Shown in pieces: positions 46,001-54,825 of a DNA stretch of 64,000 nucleotides. Positions within the stretch are counted from its first letter, which is position 1. The number at the start of each line of letters is the position of its first letter. The notes under the pieces were generated by a model. That model saw only the letters and a list, made by a program, of their open reading frames with translations, was not told the origin of the DNA and searched no databases. The stretch is taken from positions 15,162,234 to 15,226,233 of the forward strand of contig JARZZO010000014.1 in the NCBI GenBank assembly GCA_030544215.1. The letters are read 5' to 3'. Both the position numbers and the translations under genes were made by a program. The DNA comes from Zantedeschia hybrid cultivar. Lineage: Eukaryota; Streptophyta; Magnoliopsida; Alismatales; Araceae.

Positions 46001-48523
46001 TTTCTGTACTTCGGCTTGGATGGCGGTTCTCCTTTCTTGATTGAAGGTGCGCCGCTTCTGCTTTACTGGGGGCTGGTTGGGATCGGTGCGGAGACGGTGC
46101 TCGGCTATCTCCGAGTCAACCCCGGGCATGTCCGATGGAGACCAGGCGAAGACGTCGAGATTCTCTTTTAAGAACTCGGTAAGCTTCTCTGCTTCAATCT
46201 TTTCCAGGCCGGAGCCTATCATCAGGACTCGTCCCTCGCCTCCCGGAACAGGGACGGCGAGGAGTGCTTCTCCCGGAGATGCCTCGGCTGATGACTCGAT
46301 CGTCAGGGTTTCGGCTGCGGTCTTCCCCTTGACCGAAATCATGTAGCACTGCCGGGCCGCTTCTTGGTTCCCTTTGGCCTCGCCTATTCCGTGGCTGGTA
46401 TGAAACTTCAGCTTCTGATGGAAGGATGACGGCACGGCTCCGACCCCGCCAATGAGCCTTCGGCTGAATATGGCGTTGTAGGCTGACTCGATCTTTACAA
46501 CGGCAAAGTCCGTTTCAACGGTTAATTGCCGGGGGGCGGAGCCTAAGGTTACAGGAAGCCGGACAATACCCTCTACTCGGCAGGGCGAGCCGTTAAAACC
46601 GAAGAGGGGGCCCCGGTGAGGCTTCATACTAGCCTCACTCAATCCCATCTTCTCAAAACAGTCGTAAAACAAGATGTTTGGGGCACTTCCATTATCCACA
46701 AAGATCCTATGTACATCATAGTTATTTATTACAGCGTTGACGACGAGAGCGTCATCATGAGGGACCTGAACATCAGTCAGGTCCTCTGCGCCGAAGGTGA
46801 TGTCTTCCAGACGAGGCCGCTTCGGCTCGCCGTCGACCGCCGCTACGGTGCTGCGTTGCCGCGACCTTGATCCCTCCCCGGGCCCTCCGGATATCATCAT
46901 GATAGACCCAGAGCTGGGCCTTTGATGGGATGATTCAACCGGGGCCGCGGTGGCTTTTGGCGGAGGAGCGGCTTCTATCGCCGGGGGTGGTTGCTGTCTG
47001 GGTGCTGCAGGGACGTCCCGGTTCTGCTGCGGCGGCTGCTCCCGCCGATACTGCGGCAATCTCCCCTCCCGGATGAGGCGGTCGATTTCTTCCCGGAGCT
47101 GCCGGCACTCGTCCGTCGTGTGGCCGATCTCTCGGTGATATTCGCAGTATCTGCCGGGGTCCCTTCGGCGAGGATCGGTCGTGATGCGATCAGGCCGCCG
47201 GAGCATGCCCTTCACCTCCATGAGCATCCGAAAAGGGGGAGCATATAAGGGTAGGTACCGCGGCTGCGGGTCCCGTTGCCTCTCCTTGTCCCAATCCTCC
47301 CGGCGATAGCGCTTTCGGGAGGGCTCTTGGTCCTCGGACCGAGGTCGGACCACCGGGGGAGCAGGTGCCGAGGTAGCTTCGGTTGCGCCTTTGCCCCTGG
47401 ACAGCATCAGGGCCTCTCGGTTGATGTACTTATGGGCCCGGGCCACGAGGTCCTGGAAGGTAGGGGGATGGAGCTTTCCGATGGAGCCGAGGAGCCCCTC
47501 ATCCCGGCACCCGCTGATCACGGCCGAGACCGCGATCGAGCTGTCGAGGTTCGGGATCTGGGCGGCCTCGGTCCGGAACTTGGTGAAGTACTCCTGGAGA
47601 GTTTCGGTGGGGCCTTGCCGGATGGCCAGCAAGCTGGCGAAAGTTTTGGACTGCCGGGTGGCATCATAGAACTGGTCGATGAACAATTGGCCCAACTGAA
47701 CTAGGGAGTGGATGGAGTTGGGGGCCAGAGCCTCGAACCAGGTGAGGGCGATTTTTTCAAGGGTGAGGGGGAAAAGACGGCAGCGGACTGCCTCGGAGAT
47801 CCCTCGGACCCGAAGATAAGTGTTAAATCTCTGGAAATGACAGACCGGATCTGTCATTCCGTCGTAGAGAGGGCCCTTCGGCAGCTTGAAGTTGGGGGGT
47901 ACCTCGGTGGTTAGGAGCTCCGCCGTAAATGGGGTCTGCTCCAAAATGCTGCTGGCGAGGGGCGCCCCGTGAGGCCGAGACACCATTTGTTGCATCTCTT
48001 TGCGCATCGCCGTCAACCGCCGATCCAGGTCCGGGGCGGTCGAGGTGGCGACGGATTGCCCTCCGGTTCGGGTCGGACGGTACTCCGACGAAGCATAATC
48101 ACGCTCTGTCAGGCGATCAGCGCGAGGAGCTCGGACAGGTAGCGTCGAGGGCTCGCTGCGCGTCTCCGCGGCCTCGTTGAGAGGAACCGGCGCAGGCGCC
48201 GGCCGGAACCGGGCATCTTGTACTGGGCAGAGCGGGGGGAGCGGCGCCTGCTGAGGAAGCTGTCCCATCAGCCCCATGCGCTGGGCGATGGCGGATACCA
48301 TCTCCTGGAGAGGCGCTAGGGACGTAACGGCAGCGGCCAGCGTTGCCACTTGCTGCTGGAGCACCCCCACTCGGTCTTCCGAGCTGAGAGACTCCGGTAT
48401 GGTCGGCAGAGGCAGGCTCGGCGGGGCAGAAGGTGCGCCTTCGGAAGGCAGCATCTGCGCCGAGGCCTCCCGCGCTTCTGCTTCGCCTTGTCCGGATCGT
48501 CGGGTCACAGGTCGCTGAGACAT
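43015..48523 (-). pseudogene. Gag-Pol of element B, two frameshifts
   Basis: The first frame (48523-45605) starts MSQRP. It has the capsid-like Gag region at about residues 215-330, a CHHC zinc knuckle at about 459-472 (CEYHREIGHTTDEC), a retropepsin with VDNGS near 608-612, and the start of reverse transcriptase (MCVDFTNLNKA, SGYHQI, MPFGLKNAGAT). Near 45660 the frame shifts to 45647-44979, with the catalytic YIDDMLVKS. Near 45000 it shifts again to a frame ending at 43015. That part has the end of the first RNase H, a second RNase H (LFVDGSA, AEYEAL, SDSQLI, ADALSR) and an integrase with WGIDLLGP, ISDNGKQF and NGQVEVVNR, ending in NWEGPYRV. Two RNase H domains mark the Tat lineage. Confidence 0.93.
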
Positions 48524-48539
48524 GACTTGTTTTGTTGGT

Positions 48540-48557
48540 TTCCCACAGACGGCGCCA
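48540..48557 (-). promoter_or_regulatory. primer-binding site of element B
   Basis: Identical to the site of element A (TGGCGCCGTCTGTGGG on the minus strand), 2 nt from the LTR. Confidence 0.8.
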
Positions 48558-48559
48558 CG

Positions 48560-48614
48560 TGATGTAGACTGGATCTATCACGACCGGATTCCGAGGCTGG
48601 AACCCGGAGAAGTG
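48560..48614 (-). repeat. 5' LTR of element B, cut by element C
   Basis: Only 55 bp, TGATGTAG...GAGAAGTG, remain before the sequence switches to the LTR of element C. The matching point in the intact 3' LTR is after GAGAAGTG near 37092. AAGTG (48610-48614) is the expected target duplication of C. Confidence 0.85.
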
Positions 48615-49930
48615 TGTAGGTGCTTAGAATGACCGTGTGATTAACATGAAATATCTATGTTGTTTAGGTGTAAACTAACCTATTAAAAACAGCAACTAAA
48701 GTGCAGTGATCGCCAGAAACTTTTAACTAAAAAGTTTCACAAGAGGTGTGATCGCCTACCTTTCAAACGCGGAAGATTGAGTCCTTGGTTCCCCTTTCTC
48801 AGCCGGCTGAAGAAAGAGAGCCCTTTCTTTGCTTCTTTTGTTCTTGCTGTGAATTTGAGGTTGAGGATCGTCCAGAAGTTATGCTTGCTTTGAGCTTGAT
48901 TTCCCCCTTTTTGATCTCTTGTTGTTGTTGAGTGCAGCAGAGACAGAAAACAGAAATAAAGAAGAACTATGATGAGAATTTAAATAGAAGTAGTATCTGA
49001 ACTAATCATGATTTTAAGCATATTTAAAACAGCAAACTCACTTTTTTAATGGCTTTGAAACCCCTTAGATCAAGTAGGTTTTGAAAGATTATGCTGTGGT
49101 GTGTGTTTGCATGAAGTGAATATGAAAAATAAAACTAATGAAGATGAATGCAGTATTGAAAAACTTATGCCCAGTCGGTTGAAGCTTTTGAAAGGATGAA
49201 GATCTTGAAAGGGACGCCGACTTCTGGAAATGGCAGCGCTCCGGCGTTCCGACGTTGTTGCTTCAATCTTCAACTCGCTATAACGCTATGACTCAACTCA
49301 ATTCAATTCTCTTCTTTTTTTCTCTTCAACATGCAGGGTATTTATAGGCATTTCTTGCGTTCGAGATTAACATTAGAAAACTCCGAATTTATCCATCTTA
49401 ACCGACAGATAATCACTGATTAATTCATCTTTATCTGTAATTATCTAAAACGCGTCCACCTTGGCTGACGCCTTTCAGATTAATTAAGATAAGGATAAAT
49501 ATCCGGGAAAACTTATCTTTATCTTTATTAGGTAAAACGCGTCCATCTATGTAGACGTCTTTTAGACTAATTAAGATAAGGATAAACATCCGGAGGAGAA
49601 GTAGAAATAGCCTAGGAAACCTAAAACGCGTCAACATGTACAGACGCCTTTTAGTTAATTAATTAATTAATTAAAATTCAAATTTAATCGTTAAAACAGG
49701 AATAAACTCTAAATGGCGTCCACTTGGGTCGACGTCTGTTAGAATTCTTCATATTTTAACTCAAATTTGAGCTAAAATCAATTCAATTGATTAACTTAAA
49801 CACATCTGTTAAACCCGACACTTAAAAAGATTAATAAAAATTAATTAATGATTAATTATCAGACCATTCTGAGGCATTATTGTATGATATGAAATTTACT
49901 CGAAATGACGTCAAAATTAGCGTGTCTACA
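48615..49930 (-). repeat. 3' LTR of element C
   Basis: This 1316-bp LTR reads TGTAGACACG...GCACCTACA on the minus strand. It is the inverted counterpart of 53490-54799 with a few per cent divergence in the parts I compared. A TATAAATA box on the minus strand lies at 49339-49346. Confidence 0.93.
49453..49735. repeat. four GCGTC-N10-GACGC modules in the LTR of C
   Basis: 20-bp modules lie at 49453-49472, 49539-49558, 49628-49647 and 49716-49735. The arm GCGTC is followed by exactly 10 nt and then GACGC or GACGT. The spacers are CACCTTGGCT, CATCTATGTA, AACATGTACA and CACTTGGGTC. Starts are 86, 89 and 88 bp apart. Relative to the LTR they are in U3, upstream of its TATA box. Confidence 0.9.
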
Positions 49931-50968
49931 GCTGCCTCACCTTGGCATTGTCTTTGCAAGGGAGTGAAATGGAATGGAATGTACTGAAAAGGTGATGCCA
50001 AGGTGTGATGAGACACGCTCTTAAGATCACATGACTGGAATTTTTCTCGAAATTATCAATGAAGATAGCTCAAGGAAATCAATGAAATTAATCCTGTCTG
50101 GATGAAATAGACAAGAAAATAAAATAAAGTCGATCAACCTCCTCGGAGTGGGAAGTACCCCAGGTCGTAGACACTGCAGGTTTCATCATGGGGAGCGTTT
50201 GCCAGCCAATGTGGACGTGCTACAGCCATGATGGATCTTAAAAAGAAACAAGAATATCGGATAAAGAATCCAATCAAGGATAGAATTCCAAGGATATCTT
50301 CAAGCGAACCTCAAAGATAATCAAGATACTCAATTCGGAATGGAATATTTCATATCATGTTGGAGATTATTTGATTTAATGGTCTGAAACTTAATCAGTA
50401 ATTAATCCTTATTTCAATGATTTCAAAGTCCTACATGATGCATGCTGGGCTAAAAGAAAAATATAAAGTCAAATAAAATATAAATTAATCAAGGATAATA
50501 TTGCTAAATTGTCATTAATAAGTCAAGATACCAATTCTTGTAATTCAGTGCTAAGCCGAAGCTTGTTTATCCACGCACCGTTTCACAAAAGTGGAACCAT
50601 CGTCCTCACTAATTAACAATCCAACGGCCTATCCATGCGATTAAGAATCCTCTGGAATTATCACTGTTTTTGTTGAAGGGGAACTCAAATTCCAGTTTCA
50701 TCAAAACCACAAGGTCCTTGATATAATCTAATAAATATTTAACATATAGTAATGCGAATGCAAATAATTACATGGAATAAGTACAAGGGTAGAAATAACC
50801 GTCTTTTTAGCCACGGTCAGGACTTCTTGAATTCCACAACGGGATCTTCTTGACATTTCTAGCTTTACTCAGGCTTTCTTGAATTTTCTGCAATCAAAAT
50901 TATTAGTTCCAAACAAATATTCAATTAAAATTCACAGAATTTCGGGAAAATAGCAGATTTGCTAAAAC
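49931..50968. other. internal non-coding part of element C
   Basis: No gene is seen. The sequence next to 49931 reads AAGGTGAGGCAGC on the minus strand and could be a weak polypurine tract for C. The rest is upstream sequence of the plus-strand gene at 51280. Confidence 0.4.
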
Positions 50969-51024
50969 GCGTCGTGTCGTGCAGACGCCATTTAACTTTG
51001 AAACGCGTCAGGTATCTTAGACGC
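50969..51024. repeat. two GCGTC-N10-GACGC modules upstream of the antisense gene of C
   Basis: Modules at 50969-50988 (spacer GTGTCGTGCA) and 51005-51024 (spacer AGGTATCTTA). The pair ends 112 bp before the TATA box at 51137. Confidence 0.9.
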
Positions 51025-51136
51025 CTTTTACTCACAGAAACATGATTTCTGGTTGTTCTCTATTCGAACTCCAACTCTATCAATGCACATCCCTTTTCCA
51101 ATCCGGAAAAGGTCTACTTAGGATCGCGATTCCTCT

Positions 51137-51144
51137 TATATAAA
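51137..51144 (+). promoter_or_regulatory. TATA box of the antisense gene of C
   Basis: TATATAAA on the plus strand lies 136 bp upstream of the ATG at 51280. This gives a normal 5' UTR of about 100 nt. Confidence 0.75.
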
Positions 51145-51279
51145 CATCCTAAGGTTATTCCTAAGTAATCCTATCATAATCCAAAGATCCAAAGGAGAGT
51201 TTTCTTCCAAATTTTCAAGGTTTCTTCAAGGTTTTCAAGCTTCCCAAGCTTCAAGAAGGAGAAACTCCGAAAAAGAGAG

Positions 51280-52666
51280 ATGGATTCCTCAAATAAGAAG
51301 ATGAAGATGTCTCTAGAGATGTTTGCAGATATAGAGAATCACCTTAGTGGAAGAAATCCCAATCTTCAAGTAAATTCAATCAATTTTCTTTCATGTTCTT
51401 CATGTCTTTCATCATGCTCTTCATCATGCTCTTCATCATGCTTCCTTTTTATTTCTCTTTCAGAATTACCCCATGTTTCCTGGCCCAAGAAAGTTCACGT
51501 CTCTCCCTTGGATTCGTAAACTTGCAAAAAGCATTAAGCTTTCTATGCAAGTGTTCATATCCAAGTGGGACCTTCAAGGACTTGTAGTGCTCGCTAAGAA
51601 TTACAAGAGTGCGAACATAGACTGGGCGGCTATGGGCACCTTGATCGAGTGGTGGCATCCCCAAACTCATACGTTCTTCTTCCAAGACTTTGAGTGCACA
51701 ATCCTTCTAGAAGAGGCGGAACTTCTATTAGGTCTCCCTAAGACCAGAGATAACAAAGACAAGATAGCCTTGACAAAAGAAAGAATCACCGGTCAACAGC
51801 TATTGATGTCTATCATGAAGGATCCTTCAGAAGCTAAAGGATGCCTCATGAAGAAGGGGATCAATCTCGCAAAACTAGCCGAGTGGACTCTTTATGAAAT
51901 CGAAGATCTAAGGGAAGATGAGGCGGAAGATGTAACAAAAGCTCTCGTTACATGCCTTGCTGGTGCCTTATTCTTTCCTGCACATGATAACATCTTGGAA
52001 GACGATCAAATCAGTGCTATTTGCGCAATTTTCGAAGGTAAATCTATTAGCACTGCTCTCTTAGCATATCTCTACAGTGGACTTTCTGCAGCTTCTGTGG
52101 GTCGTCCTCCATATGGATGCATGCTACTCTTTGCCTTGTGGGTAGAACTTCACTTCAAATTCGAGCATAGCAAGAAAAGGCCTCTGAATCCATCTCAGAT
52201 CTTCTTGAATAGTCCAATTCATTGCATTGCTAATATTGTAAAGTTCAATGAGTACATGGTCAACAAGGTTCCAAAACTCAAGACCCGAGCCGATTGGAGA
52301 GAGTATTTGAAACTCATGACGTCCGACATATTCGACTCGTCTCCGCTTGCTCTCGTTGGAAAACCAGTTTGGGTGCGCCGCACAGCAGGAGCAGATCTCA
52401 AGTTAATTGGAGCCACTGAGTTTGTGTTGTATAATCCACACCGGTGCCTTACTCAACTCAGCTTGGCTCGTCGCGAGTTCCCTGAATTCTCTCCTACACT
52501 TCCAATCAAGAAGCGCGACCTGGAGTCCGATGAAGATTATGAAGCCATACAAATCATTATTACTTTATGGAATCTTGGCTTTAGCTATCGTGTAAGATCC
52601 TCTAAAGACAGAGATAAAGGATTGAAATCTCCTTATCTTAAAGATCTTCATGATATTCTCCCTTAA
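51280..52666 (+). CDS. antisense gene of element C, DUF7745-like protein, two exons
   Basis: Exon 1 is 51280-51369 (30 codons, starts MDSSNKKMK). An intron of 94 bp (GTAAAT...TTTCAG, 51370-51463) is followed by exon 2 at 51464-52666. The joined frame is open for 430 residues. The pattern with LIEWWHPQTHTFFFQDFE and LEEAELLLGLP, then a helical region ending in LYSGLSAASVGRPPYGCMLL, resembles the plant DUF7745 and mobile-domain proteins that accompany retroelements. That assignment rests on pattern recall, and the function is unknown. It has its own TATA box and two AATAAA signals, and the reading frame is intact. It is antisense to the retroelement, in the same relative place as the unrelated PF04195-like gene of element B. 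Confidence 0.82.
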
Positions 52667-52696
52667 ATGTCCTTTGTCTTTCTTTGATTTTGATGT

Positions 52697-52722
52697 AATA
52701 AAGATTAATTCCAATGAATAAA
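52697..52722 (+). terminator. polyadenylation signals of the antisense gene of C
   Basis: Two AATAAA hexamers (52697-52702 and 52717-52722) lie 31 and 51 bp after the stop codon. Confidence 0.7.
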
Positions 52723-52845
52723 GATTGATTTTTCATGTCTTAGAATCTTTCCCCAACTTTCTGTGATGTGCACATGATTTTTCCTTAAGTAAAAACCTGA
52801 TTTTTCCTGAAAATTGAACAGTTCGGGTTCTGTAAAATGCAAAAT

Positions 52846-53181
52846 GCGTCCACTCAGAAAGACGCCTTTCAAACTATATTCTTTTCCAGAAATTCAATTT
52901 AATCCTTAAAAACCCGATTTAAGCTTAAAAAAAACGCGTCTATATTACTAGACGTCTTTCAACTCTCTCTCCTACTTTTCCCAGGATTCTGCCATTAATT
53001 CCATGATTAATTCCATAAAACGCGTCCAGTAGACAAGACGCCGTTAATCATTTTCCTGTGTACGGCTTTGAACAGAACCTGAAAAGCGTCGACCCATGTG
53101 GACGTGTTTCAACCAATTCAAACAGCTGTCCTTTACCGCCTCAACTTATGCACGCTAAAACGCGTCTTCCTTAGTCGACGC
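52846..53181. repeat. five GCGTC-N10-GACGC modules in element C
   Basis: Modules at 52846-52865, 52936-52955, 53022-53041, 53086-53105 and 53162-53181. The spacers are CACTCAGAAA, TATATTACTA, CAGTAGACAA, GACCCATGTG and TTCCTTAGTC. Starts are 90, 86, 64 and 76 bp apart. They lie between the polyadenylation signals of the DUF7745-like gene and a second plus-strand open frame. Confidence 0.9.
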
Positions 53182-53307
53182 CTTTCTCCCTTTTCGTTAC
53201 AGACCCGCGAAGGCCCTCCTTTCTTCCCCACTTTCTCAAAAATTCCTTCTCTCCACCCGAGCTCCGGCGATTCCGGTGATCTCTCTCTCAAAACTCCTTC
53301 TAAAGCC

Positions 53308-53489
53308 ATGGAACACGACGAGGGATCAAGGAAGAAGAAGACCTTGGCCAAGAGGAGGCGAAGGCAAGAAGAAGAGGTTCCCGAGGAGGTGCCGGCGGCG
53401 TTAGCCGAGGCGGCGGCCTTCTTGGAGGAGGAGCTCCCTCCACCGGCGCCCATGGCGGTGGAAGAGGAAGAGGAGGGCGACCTCCACAC
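53308..53489 (+). pseudogene. second plus-strand frame of element C, cut by element D
   Basis: A frame from ATG at 53308 encodes a highly charged start (MEHDEGSRKKKTLAKRRRRQ), then an Ala-, Glu- and Pro-rich stretch. It is broken after 60 codons by the LTR of D at 53490. A CT-rich leader and a GCCATGG context favour a real start. It may be a further antisense gene of C. No family was recognised. Confidence 0.5.
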
Positions 53490-53684
53490 TGTAGACACGC
53501 TAATTTTGACGTCATTTCGAGTAAATTTCATATCATACAATAATGCCTCAAAATAGTCTGATAATTAATCATTAATTAATTTTTATTAATCTTTTTGAGT
53601 GTCGGGTTTAACAGATGTGTTTAAGTTAATCAATTGAATTGATTTTAGCTCAAATTTAAGTTAAAATATGAAGAATTCTAAAAG

Positions 53685-53969
53685 ACGTCGACCCAAGTGG
53701 ACGCTATTTAGACTTTATTCTTATTTTAGCGATTAAATTTGAATTTTAATTAATTGATTTATTAACTAAAAGGCGTCTGGTAATGTCGACGCGTTTTAGG
53801 TTTCCTAAGCTGTTTTAACTTCTCTTCCGGATGTTTATCCTTATCTTAATTAGTCTAAAAGACGTCTACATAGATGGACGCGTTTTACCTAATAAAGATA
53901 AAGATAAGTTTTTCCCGGATGTTTATCCTTATCTTAATTAATCTGAAAGGCGTCAGCCAAGGTGGACGC
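53685..53969. repeat. four GCGTC-N10-GACGC modules in the LTR of D
   Basis: Modules at 53685-53704, 53773-53792, 53862-53881 and 53950-53969 correspond to the four in the LTR of C read on the other strand. Starts are 88, 89 and 88 bp apart. The last ends 105 bp before the TATA box, in U3. Confidence 0.9.
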
Positions 53970-54074
53970 GTTTTAAATAATTACAGATAAAGATGAATTA
54001 ATCAGTAATTATCTGTCGGTTAAGATGGATAAATTCGGAGTTTTCAAATGTTAATCGCGAACGCAAGAAATGCC

Positions 54075-54082
54075 TATAAATA
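54075..54082 (+). promoter_or_regulatory. TATA box of the LTR of D
   Basis: TATAAATA in the context GCCTATAAATACCC. This is the probable core promoter for the genomic transcript of D, conserved in the LTR of C (49339-49346). Confidence 0.75.
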
Positions 54083-54807
54083 CCCTGCATATTGAAGAGA
54101 AAAAAAAAAGAGAACAGAATTAAGTTGAGTTGAGCCATAGCGTTATAGCGATTTGAAGATCGAAACAACGTCGTAACGCCGGAGCGCTGCCATTCCCAGA
54201 AGTCGGCATCCCTTTCAAGATCTTCATCCTTTTAAGAGCTTCAACCAACTGGGCATAAGTTTTTCATTACTGTATTCATTTCATTAGTTTCATTTTTCAT
54301 ATTCACTTCATGCAAACACACACCACATCATAATCTTTCAAAAACCTACTTGATCTAAGGGGTTTCAAAGCCATTAAAAAAGTAAGTCTGCTGTTTTAAA
54401 TATACTTAAAACCATGATTAGTTCAGATACTACTTCTATTTAAATTCTCATCATAGTTCTTCATTTTTCTTTTTCTGTCTCTGCTACACTCAACAACAAC
54501 AACAACAAGAGATCAAAAGGGGAAATCAAGTACAACTTCTGGACGATCCTTAACCTCAAATTCCACAGCAAGAACAAAAAACAAAGAAAGGGCTCTCTTT
54601 CTTCAGCCGGTTGAGGAAGGGGAACCAAGGACTCAATTTTCCGCGTTTGAAAGGTAGGCGATCATACTCTCTTTTGAAACTTTTAAGTTAAAAGTTTCTG
54701 GCGATCACTGCACTTTAGTTGCTGTTTTTAATAGGTTAGTTTACACCTAAACAACATACATATTTCATGTTTATCACACGGTCATTCTAAGCACCTACAG
54801 CTTTTTT

Positions 54808-54825
54808 TGGCGATCACGGTGGGAC
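54808..54825 (+). promoter_or_regulatory. primer-binding site candidate of element D
   Basis: TGGCGATCACGGTGGGAC begins 8 nt after the LTR end, a longer gap than usual. It shares the TGGCG start and GTGGGA with the sites of A and B. The tRNA was not assigned. Confidence 0.55.

Larger units (their letters stand above)
37038..48614 (-). mobile_element. element B: Tat-type Ty3/gypsy retrotransposon with antisense gene
   Basis: On the minus strand the order is 5' LTR (only 48560-48614 visible), primer site, gag-pol, 73-bp tandem array, antisense gene on the plus strand, polypurine tract, 3' LTR (37038-38058). The Pol order RT, RNase H, second RNase H, integrase, together with an antisense extra gene, is characteristic of the plant Tat lineage (for example Grande). 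The 5' LTR is cut by element C, and the rest of it should lie beyond the right edge. Two frameshifts in pol and defects in the antisense gene make this copy inactive. Confidence 0.92.
48615..53489 (-). mobile_element. element C: 3' part of a Tat-like LTR retrotransposon
   Basis: The 3' LTR (48615-49930) is in minus orientation, inserted in the 5' LTR of element B. To its right is internal sequence with a plus-strand spliced gene. That is antisense to the element and in the same relative place as the antisense gene of B. At 53490 it is interrupted by element D, a same-family element in the opposite orientation. The rest of C (gag-pol and 5' LTR) should follow the end of D beyond the window. 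Confidence 0.78.
53490..54799 (+). repeat. 5' LTR of element D
   Basis: This 1310-bp LTR reads TGTAGACACG...GCACCTACA. It is the same family as 48615-49930 but in opposite orientation, so the two form a large inverted pair about 3.6 kb apart. Confidence 0.94.

Noticed and set aside
52319..52338. A further module ACGTC-N10-GACTC inside the DUF7745-like coding region
   Set aside because: One arm is mismatched, the A and T flanks are missing and it lies in codons. A single near match of this kind can be chance.
48615..54799. A single fold-back transposon formed by the two inverted LTR copies
   Set aside because: Each inverted copy has the full features of an LTR, D continues into its own primer site, leader and gag-pol, and no common target duplication borders the pair. 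Nested insertion explains it better.
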